Source of the DNA: Clostridiales bacterium
GTDB lineage: Bacteria; Bacillota; Clostridia; Christensenellales; Aristaeellaceae
DNA length: 64,000 nucleotides
Assembly: GCA_019419995.1 (NCBI GenBank)
Contig: JAHZHZ010000002.1
Coordinates: forward strand, 6,699 to 70,698
Direction: 5' to 3'
Shown here: one piece after another, positions 17,868 to 27,179 of the stretch
Layout of the letters: each line of letters starts with the position of its first letter
Numbering within the stretch: position 1 is the first letter of the stretch
Position numbers and translations under genes: made by a program
Notes under the pieces: generated by a model
Database searches by the model: none
What the model was told of the DNA's origin: nothing
Seen by the model: the letters and a program-made list of their open reading frames with translations, nothing else

Positions 17868-18242
17868 ATGGAAGGGAAGAAACCCGGCGCAGGTGTAAGC
17901 GAGGGCTTTGGGCGCCGCTACAGGCTCGGCGACAATCGCAATTACCGCTATGTCTATCGCCGGGGAAAGTCGTATCCCTCAAGAAACCTGGTATTGATTT
18001 ATCTGAAGGGACGGGAGCAGCGCTTTGGCTTTTCTGTATCCTCTAAGGTAGGCAATGCCGTCACGCGCAACCGTATCCGGCGGTTTTTGCGCGAAGATGT
18101 GCGTAGAATGCGCACGGAGTTGAAATGCGGAAAGTATATTTTCGTAGCGCGTCCGGCGCTGAAGACGGTTCCGCATGAGGAGTTGACGCGGGAGCTCTGG
18201 TCTCTGCTTGCGCGGGCAAAACTCCTGAAAGAGGATTTGTGA
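17868..18242 (+). CDS. rnpA: ribonuclease P protein component
   Basis: 124-residue basic protein subunit of RNase P, which helps the catalytic RNA bind and trim tRNA 5-prime leaders. The family signature is present as FSVSSKVGNAVTRNRIRRFLRE (RNR motif), with the preceding RRGKSYPSRNLVLIYL strand. 13 bases separate it from rpmH. It has a slightly extended, Gly-rich N-terminus and a weak ribosome binding site. Confidence 0.96.
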   Translation: MEGKKPGAGVSEGFGRRYRLGDNRNYRYVYRRGKSYPSRNLVLIYLKGREQRFGFSVSSKVGNAVTRNRIRRFLREDVRRMRTELKCGKYIFVARPALKTVPHEELTRELWSLLARAKLLKEDL

Positions 18243-18473
18243 ATGCGGTGGATCATGAATTTGCCCAAGCGGGCTTTATTATGTCTGGTGCGGTTTTACC
18301 GCGGAGCCATATCGCCGGCACATCCGCCTTGTTGCCGGTACATTCCCACCTGTTCCCAATACGCTTTGGAGGCCATTGAAAAATACGGTGCAATCAAGGG
18401 TGGATATCTGGCGCTGCGCCGGATATTGCGCTGTAACCCGTTCCACAAGGGCGGGTATGACCCCGTTCCATGA
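18243..18473 (+). CDS. yidD: membrane protein insertion efficiency factor
   Basis: 76-residue YidD, a small amphipathic inner-face membrane protein that aids YidC-dependent insertion. Seen: [31 protein letters not shown] and [15 protein letters not shown], with the conserved Cys and Pro residues. The ATG abuts the rnpA stop. In its usual place between rnpA and yidC. Confidence 0.96.
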   Translation: MRWIMNLPKRALLCLVRFYRGAISPAHPPCCRYIPTCSQYALEAIEKYGAIKGGYLALRRILRCNPFHKGGYDPVP

Positions 18474-18490
18474 ACTGCACGGCGCTGAGG

Positions 18491-18526
18491 AGAATGCCCC
18501 GCTGAATCTGGGCGAAGGGCATTCTT
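18491..18526 (+). terminator. hairpin between yidD and yidC
   Basis: AGAATGCCC (18491-18499) and GGGCATTCT (18517-18525) followed by TTTTG. It may be a partial terminator or message-processing hairpin; a TATAAT at 18530-18535 could restart transcription for yidC. Confidence 0.5.
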
Positions 18527-18576
18527 TTGTATAATGAATTGCTGTGCAGGCACACCAATTCCCAGGAGGGTATTTA

Positions 18577-19572
18577 ATGAGCGGAATCTTTCGGAGTATC
18601 CTGGAATGGATCTTCAGCTGGGTGGGAAATTACGGCTGGTCGGTGGTCGTGTTTACCCTGTTGGTTCGTCTGGTGTTGATGCCGCTGGACATCAAAGGCA
18701 AAAAGGGCATGCGCGCCATGAGCAAGGTGCAGCCTAAAGTTCAGGCCCTTCAGGCCAAATATGCCAACGATAAAGAAAAACTCAATCTCAAGCTGAATGA
18801 GCTCTATCGCAAGGAGCACGTTAGCCCCATGGCGGGTTGCTTGCCCATGCTTATTTCCCTGCCCATTCTCTGGTGGATGTTTGGAGCCATGCGCGATATG
18901 GCCAATGAACACACCATTCAGATGATATTGCAGATTAAGGAGACGGGCGAGGTGCCCGCACTGCAGAGCTGGCTGTGGATTAAAAATGTGTTCCAGCCGG
19001 ATTCCTTTATGTCCCCCATTTTGCCCAAGGTGGGCGACGCACTGCGCAGTATTACGGCGGTAAAGAATTCTCAGATTCTGACCGAAGCCAATATTACCGC
19101 TGCCCGGGAATTCCTGGCCACTGAGCAGTACGCTGCCGTAGCTGCTCAGTACGGTGCCAATGCTTTTACCACGCTGCAGCTGAACCTCTTCGGGCTCTTT
19201 AAGCCTACGCTTTCCCTGCCCACTTCCTTTACGGCTCTGTTCCAATATGCAAACGGACTGTTCATTTTGCCGTTGTTGGCGGCGGTGAGCCAGTTCTTCA
19301 TGACTAAGTTCATGAATGCTACCCAGAATAAGAAAACCGAGGAACTCAGTCAGGAGCAGCAGGCTGCGGCCAATGCCATGAACAATGGCTTCATGAAGTG
19401 GGCTTTTCCCCTGTTTTCCCTGTGGATTTGCGCGGGTTACAATGCGGCTTTCGCCATTTACTGGATGGCAGCCAACGTGATTCAGATTGTGCAGCAGCTG
19501 TTTGTGAACTGGTATTTTAACCGCAAGGAGAGCCAGGAGGCTTCCGAAGCGGATAACGCACAGATCAAGTGA
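18577..19572 (+). CDS. yidC: membrane protein insertase YidC/Oxa1/Alb3
   Basis: 331-residue insertase that places proteins into the cytoplasmic membrane, alone or with SecYEG. Seen: a first hydrophobic segment (about 13-32), the conserved cytoplasmic loop KMRAMSKVQPKVQALQ-like region (here GKKGMRAMSKVQPKVQALQ) with KEHVSPMAGCLPMLISLPI, then TM segments ending in FAIYWMAANVIQIVQQ. It is of short Gram-positive type but has no lipobox Cys. A long insert (about 125-205) sits between TM2 and TM3. ATG 18577 follows AGGAGG. Confidence 0.95.
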   Translation: MSGIFRSILEWIFSWVGNYGWSVVVFTLLVRLVLMPLDIKGKKGMRAMSKVQPKVQALQAKYANDKEKLNLKLNELYRKEHVSPMAGCLPMLISLPILWWMFGAMRDMANEHTIQMILQIKETGEVPALQSWLWIKNVFQPDSFMSPILPKVGDALRSITAVKNSQILTEANITAAREFLATEQYAAVAAQYGANAFTTLQLNLFGLFKPTLSLPTSFTALFQYANGLFILPLLAAVSQFFMTKFMNATQNKKTEELSQEQQAAANAMNNGFMKWAFPLFSLWICAGYNAAFAIYWMAANVIQIVQQLFVNWYFNRKESQEASEADNAQIK

Positions 19573-19593
19573 TGAATAAGGAGGCTCACTGCC

Positions 19594-20514
19594 TTGAAAA
19601 GATCAATTGAAGCCAGCGGCAAGACCGTAAAGGATGCCATTCAGAACGGGCTTGCGGAACTGGGATGTACGCAGGACGAAGTGGAAACCAATATTATTGA
19701 CATGGGAAGTCCCGGACTCTTTGGCATGTTTGGGAAGCCTGCGAAGGTACGCCTGACGGTCAAAGGTGAAGATCATTCCTTAGATATTGAAATGCCCGTA
19801 TTTAGTCTGGATCAGGGTGGACGCAAGCGCGGAGAGAAGAAAGCGCAGCCTAAGGTCAAGGCGGATGCCCCTATCAAGACAGAAGAAGTTGAAGAATCTA
19901 AGGCCACTGAAGAGGAAGTGCAGCAGCCTCCCAAGGAGAAGCGTGAGAGGAAGAAGGGTGGACGCCGGGAAAAGGAAGCTGCTCGGGAGCCCCAGGCTGA
20001 ACCGGTGACCGTAGCAGCGCCTGCGGAACCTGCCGAGCCATTTGTGGCTGCCGAGGAAGCGGATTTGAGCGATACTGCCCGCAGTGCTCGGGATTTCCTT
20101 CAAGGCCTGACCAATCACATGGGCGTGGAAACTCAGATTGCAGTGTGTGAGGGAGAGGAGCAGTTGCGCATGCAGCTCTCCGGTGAGAATATGAGTATAC
20201 TCATTGGACGTCGGGGCGAGACGCTGGATGCCTTGCAGTACCTCACCAGCCTGAATGTGAACCGGGGTAGGGAAGATTACCTGCGCGTGTCTTTGGATAC
20301 GGAGAATTATCGGGCTAAGCGCGAGGAAGCCTTGCGGAAATTGGCCGTGCGTATGGCCAATCGTGCTAAGAAAAGTGGACGCCGTGTGGCATTGGAGCCT
20401 ATGAATCCCAATGAGCGTCGCATTTTGCATTCTGCCCTTCAGAATGATCCGGAAGTGACCACCCATTCCGAGGGCGAGGAACCCTACCGCCGTGTGATCA
20501 TTACCCTGAAATGA
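19594..20514 (+). CDS. khpB: RNA-binding protein Jag/KhpB (Jag-N, KH, R3H)
   Basis: 306-residue RNA-binding protein. Seen: Jag-N domain (1-52; SIEASGKTVKDAIQNGL, GSPGLFGMFGKPAKV), a charged linker rich in Glu/Lys/Pro (about 70-145), a KH domain with GRRGETLDALQYL, and a C-terminal R3H domain ending RRVIITLK. The family partners KhpA and influences cell division and envelope synthesis in streptococci. Translation begins at TTG 19594, nine bases after AAGGAGG; no ATG fits. Last gene of the cluster; the usual mnmE/mnmG/rsmG followers are absent. Confidence 0.93.
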   Translation: MKRSIEASGKTVKDAIQNGLAELGCTQDEVETNIIDMGSPGLFGMFGKPAKVRLTVKGEDHSLDIEMPVFSLDQGGRKRGEKKAQPKVKADAPIKTEEVEESKATEEEVQQPPKEKRERKKGGRREKEAAREPQAEPVTVAAPAEPAEPFVAAEEADLSDTARSARDFLQGLTNHMGVETQIAVCEGEEQLRMQLSGENMSILIGRRGETLDALQYLTSLNVNRGREDYLRVSLDTENYRAKREEALRKLAVRMANRAKKSGRRVALEPMNPNERRILHSALQNDPEVTTHSEGEEPYRRVIITLK

Positions 20515-20640
20515 GTTCACTAGTGGAGCGACTTTTGATGTAAGTGGTTCTGCTAATATCTTTCAGCTTAAATGGATGAGGAAGTAAGCCTTGATGCTAT
20601 GAATACGATATAGAAACGATGCGTGCTTCCCCTGGAAAAC

Positions 20641-20680
20641 TTACGCCCCTACCGCATATCCTGCGGTGGGGGCGTTTTTA
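20641..20680 (+). terminator. terminator after khpB
   Basis: ACGCCCCTACCGCA (20643-20656) and TGCGGTGGGGGCGT (20662-20675), a near-perfect stem with a five-base loop, followed by TTTTA. Confidence 0.9.
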
Positions 20681-20784
20681 TGGATTCTAGAGATGCAATT
20701 TTGTTGAGAAAGCAACTACTCGTCATGGTTTGCCCATTAAACAGTGATTTTTACTCTCTATTTTTAGGGACATCAACCAATAAC

Positions 20785-22224
20785 TCAATTTTCTGATCCA
20801 TCGTCCTGTACAGTGCTGCGGATGCTGCCTGTTGCCTGGTTTTTGTGGCGCTCCAGTAGAGCCAATGCTCGAGGATTGTGGGTCAGGCAGGCGGGGCCGC
20901 CTACACAGCCGTTTTGGCAGGCCATGCCCTCGATGAAATTCTGCTTGAGCTTTCCGGAACGCGTGATGTTGAGCAGTTTTTTGCATTCTGCAAGTCCATC
21001 TCCGATGGCGGGATCCAGTGTGAAATTTTCGGGAGAAACGTTTTGCTCCGTCAGCGCTTCCCGGACTGCGGTGGCCAAGCCGCCACAGCGGGCAAAGCCC
21101 CGGCCGTAGGGCGATACACTGCGCAGTTCTGCCTCTTCACAGGTGTCTGGATCAATATCCCTGGCACCAAACATGGCCTGCATCTCTTCAAAGGTCATGG
21201 TGTAGTCCACATATTCCCCTGCACGCGTATTGAGAACCTCGCTTTTTTTGGCGATGCAGGGACCGATGAATACGAGATGAGCACCGGGGTCCCGTTCCTT
21301 GATTCGTCGGGCGATGTTGGCCATGGGCGAGAGGGTGTGGGAAACGTAATCCTTAAGATTGGGGAATTCTTGCTCTACAAAGGATACAAAGGCGGGACAG
21401 CAGCTGGAGGTGAGGAAGCCCTTTTCAGCCAGTTCCCGTGCCTCTTCCCAGGCCGTAAGATCGGCGCCCTCAGCGGCCTCCGCTACGAAGTAAAAGCCCA
21501 GCCGGGTGAGTGCCGTCACGATGCGACCTACGGACAGCTTGGGGTACTGGGTAGCTACGGAAGGGGCGAGGATGGCGTAGACGTGGTACTTTTTATTATT
21601 TTGCGACTCGCGAATCAAACGGATAATTTCTGGAAGGTAGGATTCATCAGTAATGGCGCCAAAGGGGCACTTTTGCACACAGGCACCGCAGGAGATGCAT
21701 TTCTCTTCATTGATACGCGCCTTGTGGGTTTCCGGATCAATTTCGATGGCATGGGTTTTGCAGGCTTCTACACAGGGGCGCACTACACGCACGATTGCGG
21801 AATAGGAGCAAGAGGAGAGGCATTGACCACATTCCACGCATTTGCTTTTATCAATCTGTGCCCGGAGATTGACGATGGAAATGGCTCCCCTGGGACAGGT
21901 GTTCATGCAGTAGTGGGCGATGCAACCTCGGCAGGAGTGGGTAACCTGAATGCCTTCGATGGGGCACTCGTCACAGGCGATGGGCAATACCCTCACCGCC
22001 CTGCGGCTGTGGCCTCCGCCACCAATAGCTGCGGCTACCCGCTGGTTAATGATGGCCCGCTCCTTGTAGATACAGCAACGCATGGTGGGCTTACCTTCCG
22101 GAATGATTTCTTCGGCGATGCCCAGAGTATTTTCCGGCAAAAGCCGGTCATCATAGGCCAGCTCAGCGACCTTTTTAAGAACCTTATATTTGATTTCCTG
22201 CACGGAAGTCTCAAAAAATGGCAT
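20785..22224 (-). CDS. monomeric [FeFe] hydrogenase, group B type
   Basis: 479-residue iron-sulfur protein with H-cluster domain. Seen: N-terminal Cys-rich region (CDECPIEG, CRGCIAHYCMNTCPRG), further ferredoxin-type motifs CVECGQCLSSC and CISCGACVQKCPFG, then the H-cluster signatures L1 TSSCCPAF, L2 FIGPCIAKKSE and L3 EGMACQNGCVGGP. The Ala after CCP and the short L3 are typical of group B enzymes, whose physiological role (H2 evolution or sensing) is not settled. No maturases HydEFG or electron-transfer partners lie nearby; it is transcribed alone. ATG is preceded by GAGGGGG. Confidence 0.9.
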   Translation of the reverse strand: MPFFETSVQEIKYKVLKKVAELAYDDRLLPENTLGIAEEIIPEGKPTMRCCIYKERAIINQRVAAAIGGGGHSRRAVRVLPIACDECPIEGIQVTHSCRGCIAHYCMNTCPRGAISIVNLRAQIDKSKCVECGQCLSSCSYSAIVRVVRPCVEACKTHAIEIDPETHKARINEEKCISCGACVQKCPFGAITDESYLPEIIRLIRESQNNKKYHVYAILAPSVATQYPKLSVGRIVTALTRLGFYFVAEAAEGADLTAWEEARELAEKGFLTSSCCPAFVSFVEQEFPNLKDYVSHTLSPMANIARRIKERDPGAHLVFIGPCIAKKSEVLNTRAGEYVDYTMTFEEMQAMFGARDIDPDTCEEAELRSVSPYGRGFARCGGLATAVREALTEQNVSPENFTLDPAIGDGLAECKKLLNITRSGKLKQNFIEGMACQNGCVGGPACLTHNPRALALLERHKNQATGSIRSTVQDDGSEN

Positions 22225-22297
22225 GTGATTTCCCCCTCGTCCTGTTTTTTCACAGCTTATTTTTCACCTTAATGCGATCATATTTAAAATACGACAA

Positions 22298-22352
22298 ACC
22301 CGACGCGGGTTCCTCCCTGAAGGGAAAGAAACTCTGCGTCGGGCTTCTTAGT
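22298..22352 (-). terminator. hairpin between the PG-binding protein and hydrogenase genes
   Basis: CCCGACGC (22299-22306) pairs with GCGTCGGG (22336-22343). On the minus strand the stem is followed by TTTGTCGTATTTT, placing it after the stop at 22381. Confidence 0.6.
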
Positions 22353-22380
22353 TTGAGTTACGCTTGGGAGCTTGTCCCAT

Positions 22381-25300
22381 TTACGGTTGTGCCAGCAGCA
22401 GTTTTAAGGTGGCTTCATCAATGAATTGATCTACTGTGGGATCAATGACTGTAAGACCTGCGTCAAGATCTGCATTGGCCATTTCCTGAAAAGCAGCTAC
22501 GGCTTCCAGCGTACCTTGGTCCAATACGCCTGGTTCAATGGTATCCGTATTGAGTAGACCGCGCTGATATAGAGCCATTTGAACAATTTGGATGTCTTCT
22601 GGCAAACTGTTGACGTCAATATAACTGATCTGTGTGCCGGAACCATCCGGGTCTTCAGGCGATTGGGTGGGTGAGGGTTCCTCGGTGGCTTCCGGTTCCG
22701 GCACACCGAAGAGCAATTCGGCCCAAATGGTATTATCTTCATCTCCGCCAATGGGCGTGGCACCCACATAGAGCTTGTACAGTCCGGGTTTGAGCTGGCT
22801 GGCACTGACAGTCTTGCTGGTGTCGGTGGTAGTGCCCAGGGAATAGCTGGTACCATCCTCATATACCAGATTGACGGTATAGGATTCTACATCACCTTCC
22901 GCGGTCCAGCCAAAGATGATGGTAGAGTCATTGATATAGGTTACACCATTGGACTGGTAGACGGAGCTGCCAATATTGATGGTAGGCTTGGACACGCTGG
23001 GCGCAGGGGTGTTGGTGGGTTCTGCTGTAGCTTGCTGTGCCAACACTAGCTGCACACTGCGCCATTTAATGTCTTCCTGTGTCCCGTTTACGGGTAGCGC
23101 ACCAATACGAAGCTCGTAGGTCTCGCCAGAACTCATTTTGCTAGTATCCAGCTTGAAGCCCGTGCGGTCGGTGTTTTCCGTGCTCTGCAAAAGGGTCTGA
23201 CTTCCGTCGTAGAGGTAGAGGAAGTAGCTTTGCACCTGCCCCGTAGCCTGCCAACTGAAATCGTAGCGACCGGGTTCCAGTTCAATGCGACCACCATCGA
23301 TTTCCTGGCCAGACAAGCTTACGGTGAAACTATCGATGGTGCCCACTGGTTCCTGAGTGGGCTCCTGGGTAGGTTCATCAACATCCGGTTCGTCGCCATG
23401 ATCGCCCAGATTCATGCCCTTATCGTAGCTGTATTCCAAGTAGCGCATGGTTTCATTGTCGCAATAACCGGTTACAGCCAGAACCTGCTTGCCGTTATAA
23501 TCGTTGACCGCCTGCTGCAACTCGCGCACTGCCTGCATAGTAGCTTCAGAGTAGTTGCCGTCAATGTTTTCACTGCTCAGCAGGCCTACGCCATTGAGCA
23601 AATCCTGAAGGCGGCGGATGGATTCCGTGCTGGAATCCGGTCCTACCAGATAGTTATCTTCGGGAACCTGGGTAGCAGGGGGCTCGGTAGGATCGATCTC
23701 CTCCGGTTCCTGCGTGGGTTCGGAGAGGTCTGGGTCGGTTACGTCGCCCTGATCGCCTACGTTCCAGCCCTGATCGTAACAATACATCAGATATTCCAGC
23801 GTTTCGGAATCACACAGACCTGTCACTTCGAGTACCTGTTCGCCCTTCTGTGCATTGACAAATTCCTGTAGAGCGCGAATGGCGGCTTTAGTGTTTTCCC
23901 CATAGTTGCCGTCTATGGAATCGGAGTCCAGCAGGCCAATATCCGAGAGCATCTCCTGTACAAAGGTGATGGATTCTACTGGAGATTCCGGTCCAACACC
24001 GTTGGGTCCCGCCTGATCATTCGGAGGTACCTCTGTAGGATCAGGTTGCTGGGTTGGCTGCTGAGTGGGTCTATCGGTGGGCAGAATATCCACCACGCGC
24101 CCATTTTCCACACAGTAATCCAGATAAGCCCGGGTCAGGGGATCGCATTCACCGGTGACTTCCAGGGTTTGTTCACCTTTGGTCTGGTTAACCCATGCCT
24201 GGAAGGCGCTTACCGCGCTGATGGTGCGTTGGCCATATACACCGTCCACGTCGGAAGCATTGAGCAGACCTACCTTTTCCAGCTGTTCCTGCACGGCAGT
24301 GATCTGTGCCCGGGAAGAATTGGCGTTGACCGTTCCGGAATCCGGAGTGGCCGTGGGCACGTTGGGTTGAGGCGTGGCTGTAGGCACATTGGGCTGAGGT
24401 GTAGCCGTCTGCTTGGGCTGAGAGGCCCACCAGTCCACATAGTAGTTCAAATAGGCCATGGTCAGTTCGTCCACCGTACCCGTGATCTCCAGCACATTGT
24501 AGCCCTGAAGCTGGTTGACGCGGATCTGGAAATTCTTCACCGCTGTGGTGGTACCACTGCCGTAGCGGCCGTCATCGCTGCCTTTTTCCATCAGTCCCAG
24601 GAAGATTAGCTTCTTTTGCACATCGCGGATTTCGGCAGCGGAGGAATTGGCGTTGATCACCTTGTCGTCAGGTGCAGCGGTCACCAATGGCTTGGGGGTG
24701 GGAGTGGGCTTGGTGAGAGAAACAGAGGAATTATAGAGCCATTGCTGCGTCTTCTTTCCGGCAATCCCATCCACGGCCAGTTTCTCTGCCGGAGAGCAGT
24801 TTTCGTTGACATAGGTCTGGAAATCCTTCACGGCTTGCCGGGTGGCTGAATCATATTTGCCACTCACCTGGGAAGAACTGAGCCATCCGAGCTTAGCCAG
24901 CTGTTGCTGCAGTTTTTTGATGCTGCTGGAGCTGGAATCACCGTTAACAGTGGAATAATCCGTATCGGTGTTGACGGTGGGTTGGCGAGTGGCAGAGGCA
25001 CTGGCCTGCTGCTGATATTCGCTGTCCACGTTGCCGGGATAGGTATAATCCATCCAGGAAAGCTCCGGATCCTTCAATGCGGCGAAAGTTGCCGTGGCGT
25101 AGGGAGTGGGCGTGGGGGTCTGATTAGGCATCCAGGTGGCTCCGGGAGAATTGGAACCCAGAGGCTGGAGCGTTACGTCATCCGGATCACCCATGGAATT
25201 GAGGAACCAGATTAAGCCGATAGCCACGGCGAGCACTATGGCAGCGCCGATGGCGATATAGAGAATCAGTTGTTTTCTGCGATCCGCTTCCTCTTCCTCC

Positions 25301-25761
25301 TGGAAATCTTCTTCCGCAGGGCCGGCGGAACTGCCCGAAGAAGCATTTTTGCGTTGAGCGATGTAGGCGGTGCCATTTTCCTCAAAGAAGAAGTGGCGTT
25401 TTTTGGGATCCTCTACGCTGTCAACGCTGGAACGCAATTTGCGGATGCCAGATTCAAAGGCATCTTCCATACCGGCGATGGGGACTACGGTGCCATCGTT
25501 GAGGCGTTCGGCACAGTTGCGGGGCAAGTATTCGCGGATACGAATGGTTCCGCCCCGCTTGGTATCCATGGCAATATAGACGATGCCGTTGGCATCTTGG
25601 CCCAGGGCGCGGCCGACCAGAAAGCGGTCGTGGTATACCAGCGTACCTGGTAACATTTGGATCTGGGGCACTGCAGCCCGGGAATCGCGGCCGCAGTGAG
25701 GACAGACGGTTTCACCGCCCAGATCCTTAAAGCAGTACATGCAGAGATTTTCGTAGGCCAT
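22381..25761 (-). CDS. membrane protein: zinc ribbon, kinase N-lobe remnant, PG-binding repeats
   Basis: 1126-residue predicted single-pass membrane protein. Order: a zinc ribbon with Cys7, Cys10, Cys20, Cys23; a segment (about 43-140) that reads like the N-lobe of a Ser/Thr kinase, with GRALGQDANGIVY as a glycine loop, IRIREYLP in place of the VAIKEYFP lysine motif (Lys to Arg76) and FFEENGTAYIAQR where the hinge should be. There is no C-lobe (no HRD or DFG). Then comes an acidic stretch, a transmembrane helix (about 167-190), and an outer region with six peptidoglycan-binding-1-like repeats (LQQLLxxLGLL...DGxYGxxTxxAVxxFQ pattern). These are joined by Thr/Pro linkers, and two beta-sandwich modules lie before the last repeat. 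It probably binds cell wall; catalysis is unlikely. ATG 25761 follows AAAGGAG by eight bases. Confidence 0.78.
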   Translation of the reverse strand: MAYENLCMYCFKDLGGETVCPHCGRDSRAAVPQIQMLPGTLVYHDRFLVGRALGQDANGIVYIAMDTKRGGTIRIREYLPRNCAERLNDGTVVPIAGMEDAFESGIRKLRSSVDSVEDPKKRHFFFEENGTAYIAQRKNASSGSSAGPAEEDFQEEEEADRRKQLILYIAIGAAIVLAVAIGLIWFLNSMGDPDDVTLQPLGSNSPGATWMPNQTPTPTPYATATFAALKDPELSWMDYTYPGNVDSEYQQQASASATRQPTVNTDTDYSTVNGDSSSSSIKKLQQQLAKLGWLSSSQVSGKYDSATRQAVKDFQTYVNENCSPAEKLAVDGIAGKKTQQWLYNSSVSLTKPTPTPKPLVTAAPDDKVINANSSAAEIRDVQKKLIFLGLMEKGSDDGRYGSGTTTAVKNFQIRVNQLQGYNVLEITGTVDELTMAYLNYYVDWWASQPKQTATPQPNVPTATPQPNVPTATPDSGTVNANSSRAQITAVQEQLEKVGLLNASDVDGVYGQRTISAVSAFQAWVNQTKGEQTLEVTGECDPLTRAYLDYCVENGRVVDILPTDRPTQQPTQQPDPTEVPPNDQAGPNGVGPESPVESITFVQEMLSDIGLLDSDSIDGNYGENTKAAIRALQEFVNAQKGEQVLEVTGLCDSETLEYLMYCYDQGWNVGDQGDVTDPDLSEPTQEPEEIDPTEPPATQVPEDNYLVGPDSSTESIRRLQDLLNGVGLLSSENIDGNYSEATMQAVRELQQAVNDYNGKQVLAVTGYCDNETMRYLEYSYDKGMNLGDHGDEPDVDEPTQEPTQEPVGTIDSFTVSLSGQEIDGGRIELEPGRYDFSWQATGQVQSYFLYLYDGSQTLLQSTENTDRTGFKLDTSKMSSGETYELRIGALPVNGTQEDIKWRSVQLVLAQQATAEPTNTPAPSVSKPTINIGSSVYQSNGVTYINDSTIIFGWTAEGDVESYTVNLVYEDGTSYSLGTTTDTSKTVSASQLKPGLYKLYVGATPIGGDEDNTIWAELLFGVPEPEATEEPSPTQSPEDPDGSGTQISYIDVNSLPEDIQIVQMALYQRGLLNTDTIEPGVLDQGTLEAVAAFQEMANADLDAGLTVIDPTVDQFIDEATLKLLLAQP
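24347..24422 (-). repeat. 27-bp tandem repeat coding a Pro/Thr linker
   Basis: Two full 27-bp units (24347-24373, 24374-24400) and a partial third unit encode the linker unit PNVPTATPQ between peptidoglycan-binding repeats. The units differ at a few positions, mostly silent, so the array is not brand new. Confidence 0.8.
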
Positions 25762-25798
25762 GATTTCCACTCCTTTAGCGGGAAGTTCGGGGAAATGC

Positions 25799-27112
25799 TC
25801 AGTTAAGCAGTTCGTTTACATCGGCGCAGACCTGGGCAAAAATTTCCTCAATAGCTTGATTAGAATTGAACAGGTGCACCCGGTTGGGTTCGTTGGCGTA
25901 GATTTCCGCATAAGCCTGATCTACGCGGTGGAAAAAATCTTCCTTTTCCACCTCAATGCGGTCCAGCTCTCCGCTGGCGCGTACGCGCTGAGCGGCGATG
26001 GCGCGGTCCCCTACAAAGAGCAGGGTTCGATTGGGGACGACCACACTTGCGGGTACATTTATTTGACGTATAAATTCGTCTCCAAGTTCACGCCCTCGGG
26101 CCTGATAGGCAAAACTTGAGTCTAAAAACCGATCGCATAATACAATTTTTCCTGATTTCAGGGCAGGCAGGATCACCTGGCGCACGTGTTCTGCTCGTGC
26201 GGCGGCATACAGCAGCGCTTCACATTGGGGCGACATGCCCAACAGACGCACATCCAACACCATTTCGCGAATGCGCTCGGAAATTTCACAGCCACCAGGC
26301 TCGCGGCTGACTATGGTCTCGTAGCCCCGTTGCTGAAGATACTGTGCCAATAGATTCATCTGGGTGCTCTTGCCACAACCATCCGTGCCCTCAAAAGTGA
26401 TTAAAAGGCCCTGTTCCACGGCCTGCCCAGGCAGCAGAATGCGGCGCAGCTCTTCTACAGAAGCAGCAATCTGGTCTGCCCCAGCCTGTTGAAGTTCCTC
26501 GCGACTTCCGTAGCCGTAGAGGGCTCCAATTGCGTCAAGCCCACACTTTTTGGCCGCTTCCATGTCAAACAGGCGGTCGCCCACCATAGCGGCGCGACAG
26601 TTGCGGTTTTCAGGCAGTGCACGGGAAATGAGAGCGCATTTGTCCGCATGAATATCGTCCAAGGAATTGCCCACAATGCGGTCAAAGTAGCGGTCTATTC
26701 CAAAATATTCAGCGATCTGCCGGACAAATACCTCCGGCTTCCCGCTGGCAATGGCCAGATAACAACCCGCAGCTTTCAGGGCTTTGAGCAACGGGGTGAT
26801 GCCCGGGTAGACTCGGTTTTCCTTCCAGCCTGTAGCACGATAGCGCACCCGATACAATTCAGTCGCCCGAATGGCGTCGCTCTCATCCATATTTCCGTAT
26901 TTTTCAAAGGACGCTACCAGAGGAGGTCCCACAAAGCGATCTAAGATGTCCTGCCCTGGAACGGGCAGATCCATTTGTTCAAAGGCGTAGGCGACGCTCC
27001 GGGTAATTCCCAGACCTGATTCAGTGAGCGTTCCATCAAAGTCAAAAAGAACGACGTCGTAATTCAACAAAACCCCATCCCATCGTAAGTTTGTGAATGT
27101 ATCCATATTCAT
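25799..27112 (-). CDS. HAD phosphatase fused to thymidylate kinase
   Basis: Fusion of about 437 residues. The N-terminal half is a HAD-superfamily phosphatase of the phosphoglycolate phosphatase type: DVVLFDFDGTLTES, a helical cap, IASGKPEVF, and MVGDRLFDMEAAKKCG. The C-terminal half is a full thymidylate kinase making dTDP from dTMP: P-loop FEGTDGCGKSTQ, SREPGG, the DRF motif in LCDRFLDSS and a lid region near RARG. Both active sites look intact. Start is uncertain: ATG 27112 is used here, but the natural HAD start may be TTG 27070 or 27067, after GGGATGGGG. It is downstream of nothing on this strand and just upstream of the PG-binding protein gene, possibly co-transcribed. Confidence 0.88.
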   Translation of the reverse strand: MNMDTFTNLRWDGVLLNYDVVLFDFDGTLTESGLGITRSVAYAFEQMDLPVPGQDILDRFVGPPLVASFEKYGNMDESDAIRATELYRVRYRATGWKENRVYPGITPLLKALKAAGCYLAIASGKPEVFVRQIAEYFGIDRYFDRIVGNSLDDIHADKCALISRALPENRNCRAAMVGDRLFDMEAAKKCGLDAIGALYGYGSREELQQAGADQIAASVEELRRILLPGQAVEQGLLITFEGTDGCGKSTQMNLLAQYLQQRGYETIVSREPGGCEISERIREMVLDVRLLGMSPQCEALLYAAARAEHVRQVILPALKSGKIVLCDRFLDSSFAYQARGRELGDEFIRQINVPASVVVPNRTLLFVGDRAIAAQRVRASGELDRIEVEKEDFFHRVDQAYAEIYANEPNRVHLFNSNQAIEEIFAQVCADVNELLN

Positions 27113-27179
27113 TGTAACAATGAAATGTGACATTTCCGGGAAGTCCGCATGAAAACAGCTGGGCAAACGAGGCATGCGG

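Noticed and set aside
20878..22272. Long 464-codon plus-strand frame opposite the hydrogenase gene
   Set aside because: It is a shadow of the hydrogenase coding frame. It has no ribosome binding site and no recognisable motifs, while the minus strand carries all H-cluster signatures.
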